Shown: positions 58,571 to 64,000 of the stretch, in pieces | Position numbering within the stretch: the stretch's first letter is position 1 | How the letters are laid out: each line of letters starts with the position of its first letter | NCBI GenBank assembly: GCA_963942565.1 | Contig: CAWWDR010000748.1 | Location: 16,390-80,389, forward strand | Direction of reading: 5' to 3' | Origin: Maea johnstoni | Lineage: Eukaryota; Annelida; Polychaeta; Spionida; Magelonidae | DNA length: 64,000 bases | Program-made: the position numbers and the translations under genes | The notes under the pieces: model-generated | Database searches by the model: none | What the model was told of the DNA's origin: nothing | Seen by the model: only the letters and a program-made list of their open reading frames with translations

Positions 58571-58844
58571 AATAACAATAATGCTAATAATGAAAATGAA
58601 TATAGTATTAAGAACAGCTACATTATGCTAGTCATTAGTATGTGTTTGGTACACAAGAGTTAAGCCAAATCAAGTGTTGGTGACACCATAGTTGTTTATA
58701 GGATGCAATTTATTTATGATATGTCTTACAAGGAGTATAAAGAAATATTCCCTTAAATTACTTTCTCTATATAAATACGTATATGTTACATTTTGTATAA
58801 GTTGAATATTAAGTTGTTGGTATAAGTATGCTATTGTAGTTATA

Positions 58845-59385
58845 CATTACAATCAATAACTATACATACATAAGTAACAATAGCTTCATTTAGAGGTTCA
58901 ACATTGTCGTAACCAAACTCCAGCTGGAATATAGACGTATTATCATATTGACCGTCGAGTCTTACACCAAATCTGTTTGCTGCATCTAACTCATTACACG
59001 AGTAACACTCCCATAAGTTTCCCGCAGCAGTCTCTAAGAGACCATTCCCAGCCAGCAAATTTTGTTTTCCGCTGCTAAAGTCTTGTCTGGGTATAAAGCA
59101 ACCCGAATGGAGATTGTTGGCCAGACTGATGGGTCTCACAGGTAATGTTAGTCGTCAGAGGCCCAACTGATGAACTTTGTAAGTTGCCATATAGGAAGAT
59201 AGTCTAGGTCGTAATCCACCCGCTAGGAGTTGTGTCTGCCGCATCACCATCAGCCTGCCGCCTAAATTGTAGATTACAAGCTGCTGAGCTGAGATATAAC
59301 TCAACCCAGCCGTCTCCCCTCGCAACACTTATAGTAGACTATGGATCAGGATGAGCAGGAAACCTCGGAGATGTGAACACCTTGG
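58845..59385 (-). pseudogene. Decayed coding remnant, unknown family
   Basis: The minus strand shows protein-like stretches in more than one frame, such as GDGWVELYLSSAACNLQFRR (near 59290) and NLLAGNGLLETAAGNLWECY (near 59020), followed by GVRLDGQYDNTSIFQLEFGY. Composition (Gly, Trp, Cys, Asn) suggests an extracellular or enzyme-like protein. The frame is interrupted at least twice and no splice sites rescue it. Either a pseudogene or exons of a diverged gene. Confidence 0.35.
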
Positions 59386-59800
59386 GACCAGGGCAAAAGT
59401 GTTCATATTTCAAAGGTCTTTTCATAATGCGAAAGATACGAATGGGACCATGTAACTGTGTTCACTTTTGGAGGTTTTCACATCTCAGAGGTCTTTTCAT
59501 AATGTGAAAGATGCATATGGGACCGGGTAATTAATTGTGTTCACATTAGGGAGTGTTCATATTTCAGAGGTATTTTCATAATGTGAAAGATACGAATGGG
59601 ACAGGGTAACTGTGTTCACTTTATGAAGTGTTCACAACTCAGAGGTCTTTTCATAATGTGAAGGATGCAGATGGGGCCGGGTAATTGTGTTCACATTAGG
59701 GAGTGTTCATATTTCAGGGGTCTTTTCATAATGTGAAAGATACGGGTGGGACAGGGTAATTGCGTTGACATTAGGTGTTCACATCTCCCGATTGTTCACA
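59386..59800. repeat. 75-bp minisatellite with dimeric order
   Basis: The core TCTTTTCATAATGTGAAAG recurs every 75-79 bp (about 59418, 59493, 59572, 59647, 59722). Alternate units share variants: 'catatttca...gatacgaatgggac' against 'cacatctca...gatgcatatgggaccggg', so the true period is about 150 bp. Confidence 0.85.
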
Positions 59801-59829
59801 CAGAGAGGTTACCCCGTATAGCATTACGA

Positions 59830-60578
59830 AATGATGGTTCTGATTTTTTAAATGATAAGTTGGCTGTGAAATAAAATAAAATCTACTCAAGTGGCTAACT
59901 GTCAAGTGAGACCACCTATCTAACAAGACACAACAGGTCCTGCACGTAAAAAGCGTATCTTAGTTAAAATCTTGTCTGTTCGGGCTAGTGTTGCTTAGTA
60001 ATTTCATGAACAAACTTGCTCAAGAAACTAACTGACCAACTGCCTATAGAGATTCTGCATAAAGATACACAGATGGAGAAAATGTCGCCTATCCTATCAG
60101 GTAAGATGGAAATTGTTGGACCTAAATTAAAGCTCATCTGTAAAATGCCCAGAGTGTCTTGTCTGACAACCTTCCAATAGAGACCACTATATTTAAATAT
60201 AAATGCTTAAATGCATATCCATTTGATTAAACATATTATTTCGTCCTTTTGTTGAAATAACCTCAGACTCATATATACTCTTACTAATCATGACTAATCA
60301 AACTATATTTCAGTAAATGCTGGAATGGTTTCTTTAAATCGTCAGGTCAGGACACCTGTCTAATGATCAGTGTCAAAATTGTGGCCAAACTGTGTATTAA
60401 AACTACTGGAAGATTTTGCCTGTTCAGACTATTTCTGATCCATGTGTTATTGACAGCTCTGAGCAAGGGAATGCTAAGATTTGTATTCAAACTTATGCAA
60501 CTGAAAGAAATATTTCCTATTTACAATATGTTATTATAGTGCTTTTTGGACAATGAGACGTATAATTATGACTAAAGC

Positions 60579-60580
<2 letters not shown>
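59830..60580. other. No recognised gene
   Basis: No exon, repeat family or RNA gene that I can support. Confidence 0.4.
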
Positions 60581-61348
<768 letters not shown>

Positions 61349-61386
<38 letters not shown>

Positions 61387-61389
61387 ATA

Positions 61390-61464
<75 letters not shown>
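61349..61464. repeat. (TAG)n then (TA)n
   Basis: TAG repeats to 61388, then TA repeats. Confidence 0.95.
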
Positions 61465-61465
<1 letters not shown>

Positions 61466-62086
61466 TTCCAAAAAGATGATCAACCCTATAAGGTAAGCAC
61501 TGTCTTGAGTGGGTCATTGAATACTTGTCGCAGCTTCTAAAGATACAACTTAAAATCACGATATATAGCAAAGAATTGCACGAAGTAAAACGCATTTTCG
61601 TACTTTGTTCATACACTCCTTTCTTATTATGTGTCTGGAAAGTGATACCATATTTCTCATAATGATATGGTGTAAAGATGAACAACGAGCAACACTCCTA
61701 CCATTCTAACACGTCAACGTTGGTGGTAATTTGTGAACGTCTTCAATGCTGGATAGGACATTTCGAGTTCCACAAGTTCCTTCGTAGCTAACTAACGCGT
61801 TTGCTTAGGAATGACGCGTGCTAAGTAAGCGTTATCGTGTAAATGTCTTCGTCGTCTATAAATTCACCCCCTAAATTCACTCTCATGCTTGAGTTAAAGA
61901 AAACAGAAAGCATTTTATTAGGGGAAGGCACTTGTGATCTGTCTCACACGCCCATTTTCACTGGGCAAGGTAATTAGTGCTATCAGTGGGCTAGTACTCA
62001 GAGGCAGTAGTGTTATGTCCTGGTAATGTAGCGCGGAGCGATATACAGCCACCAGATAGAGGGAGAGTATAGTGCTCAGTGCTGAC
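61465..62086. other. No recognised gene
   Basis: No supported feature. It may include promoter or 5' UTR sequence of the frame at 62087. Confidence 0.3.
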
Positions 62087-62182
62087 ATGTGCCACGGCGC
62101 GGCAGCCAGAACAGCCGCAATCATCAACAACAACAATTCCTCTCCATCACCTAACGCTTCTTCTTCCTTTCTAAAGAGACCA
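62087..62182 (+). CDS. Possible 5' coding segment, unknown
   Basis: ATG at 62087 opens [14 protein letters not shown]-type sequence (Ala-rich, then an Asn run and Ser/Pro-rich), which runs into (TA)n from 62223. A possible weak donor is CCA/GTAACA near 62182. Low-complexity N-termini like this occur in transcription factors, but nothing identifies the gene. Confidence 0.2.
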
Positions 62183-62222
62183 GTAACACATCATGTGTCT
62201 AATAACAAAAGCGGTATCTGCG

Positions 62223-62511
<289 letters not shown>

Positions 62512-62639
62512 TTATAGATAAGTATAGATAGTTATAAATGTATGTATGTATGTATGTATGTATATACGTATGTTTTCATGTATGTAATTGTGTATGCGTG
62601 TGGGTGTGAATTAAGGTTGATGTTCAATGGTTAACCTGG

Positions 62640-63230
62640 TCGAATATCAGGCTAAGAAATGAGAATGGCAATGATTCGATCTATTTTCCCCTTACGATAA
62701 ATTCACCACAGTATGAGAGTACGTGTCGGGTTTAATTTTGGCTGACGTGTATCTTATCCCTGTTAACTACTGCGCCGAAATATATAATTGGTGAGCGACT
62801 GCTTTTCGGTTGCCGTAATTTATTGGTGCATTAGCGAATTATCGTGGCCAGAAACTGTTTTATTCTCCGCGCAGACAGTGTGTTTTATTTCCTCGACCGA
62901 TAATAGAATTTCTTATCACTTCCTCGCCAGAGAGAGCTCTATCAAATCAAGGCGGGCACAATTAACTTATGTATTAATCAGAGAAAAGTATCGAGGGGTT
63001 AGCGATTAAGCCGGACGCGTTCCTATTGCTTCCTAATTGTGCCGACTGGGAACTCCCTATGTCAAAATCTTCCCGAAATTAATGTATCAAACGTAGCAAT
63101 TAGAGACTAGTTATCTGTGGCCCTTTGTTCTGTGTGGGCTCCTGGTGGGATCGCAGCAGGGGTTGCGGCAGGCAGACAGTATAGGTCGTTAAAATGGCGC
63201 ATCGACACGGCTTTTCAGCGATTACACTAC
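62640..63230. promoter_or_regulatory. CpG-richer, repeat-free block, possible regulatory element
   Basis: Unlike its neighbours it has frequent CpG (for example 'tccgcgcag', 'tcgaccgataa', 'gccggacgcg') and no repeat family. It also has several TAAT/ATTA homeodomain-like cores (TAATTTATTGG, CCTAATTG). No long reading frame. It could be an enhancer or promoter region. This is inference from composition. Confidence 0.3.
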
Positions 63231-63914
63231 GATAACAAATTGTATTTATATCTTTTTTAGATATATTGATACTGATGTATCGTTAGAAAAAAGTTCACTT
63301 ATGCTTGTTAATCATTCAAATATTTATTCCATGAACTAATTTGGTGTAATTTGGTAAATGTGGAATTTTGCAATTCTTAGTTTAGAAACCTAGAATCATT
63401 GTATTTTAAAACATTTTCTGCAAAAAGGCATTTAGATAAAATGTACATTTCATTTGGAAGTTTTGTATATCTTTTGCAGGAACGATAAGAGAAGACATTT
63501 TGACAATCATTGCTCTGTTTGGAAATAATTTTTATGATCATGAAAAGAATAGAAACAAATAGTGTACAAAGAATGTATTTTTATTTCATATATTAATATC
63601 GATTATTCCAACGCTCAAACTTTGAATGATTGTATTTTATACGTTTTGAAGAATTCATTTAAATGCAAAACGGCATTGTTTCTGCTCTAAAAATGATGAT
63701 GACATCTCTTTTGAATGTAAGGTCGAGGAAATCGGAATGGATCGTCCCAGAGACTTTCAATATAAGTATAGCTGTGTGTAGTCTCGGACTGGATCAGAGC
63801 ATGGGTGGGATGAGGTGATCAGTGATAACCCCATGTCGGTTCATCAACATATCTAACCCGATATCCTGACGTCCTAACTCCTACCACGTGCCCAGGGCAG
63901 GGACTGCCACTTAC
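63231..63914. other. No recognised gene
   Basis: AT-rich; no supported element. Confidence 0.35.
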
Positions 63915-63975
63915 CATAGAGATTAACTGATACACTATCCATTAGGTCACAAATGGCGATTTTCAGCAGGTTCAT
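63915..63975 (-). CDS. Possible first coding exon on the minus strand
   Basis: ATG (complement of 63973-63975) opens MNLLKIAICDLMDSVSVNLY plus one base, followed by a strong donor GTAAGTGG. No continuation was recognised to the left and no family can be named. Confidence 0.25.
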
Positions 63976-64000
63976 GTGTCTTCTTCAGTATGGGCTATAT

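Overview
The window is eukaryotic, intron-bearing and AT-rich. It is dominated by repeats: very long (TA)n and (AAT)n microsatellites, several families of small inverted-repeat DNA elements, tRNA-derived SINE sequence, an I-superfamily LINE encoding RT plus RNase H, a Tx1/L1-type LINE and a pogo-like DNA transposon. This mix, with short exons in large introns, fits a marine invertebrate (mollusc, echinoderm, lancelet or similar). The sequence alone does not let me name the species. There are no bacterial operons, rRNA genes or CRISPR arrays.

Host genes. (1) Plus strand, 7774-14157: the last five exons of a CAP-Gly domain gene, with every splice phase consistent and a clear stop codon. Upstream exons were not found and may lie left of the window. 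(2) Minus strand, about 23.3-36.0 kb and possibly to 43.6 kb: a gene of many very short exons. One 202-nt exon plus a 23-nt exon encode a BEN-like domain. An upstream four-exon cassette (0-0 phase) is present twice in tandem, and its first exon a third time. (3) Weak candidates: an ORF at 62087, a minus-strand first exon at 63915-63975 and a decayed reading frame at 58.8-59.4 kb.

Layout. 0-7.7 kb: intergenic or intronic sequence with palindromes and hAT-like MITEs. 7.7-14.5 kb: CAP-Gly gene, with repeats in its introns and 3' flank. 14.5-18.3 kb: SINE, a tandem pair of hairpin-bearing elements, MITEs. 18.5-22.7 kb: old LINE relics around a pogo-like transposon whose 3' part is tandemly duplicated. 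23-31.9 kb: BEN-like gene, with a fold-back repeat block (26.3-27.6 kb) in an intron. 30.2-39.7 kb: two tandem copies of a 4.1-kb unit (exon cassette plus 5'-truncated LINE); the second copy carries a 1.3-kb TA-flanked element absent from the first. 39.75-40.43 kb: a 66-bp minisatellite that resembles the A-box part of a tRNA-type SINE. 41.6-43.3 kb: an element with long inverted ends. 43.3-54.9 kb: a third exon/LINE copy leading into three near-identical 2808-bp tandem copies of a nested LINE/LINE/antisense-L1 block. 55-64 kb: hairpin element, microsatellites, a dimeric 75-bp minisatellite, and a CpG-richer, repeat-free stretch at 62.6-63.2 kb that could be regulatory.

The main story is mobile-element activity around a host exon cassette. 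A LINE next to four short exons was duplicated with them, the copies then took different DNA-element insertions, and the LINE end of the third copy seeded a young tandem array.
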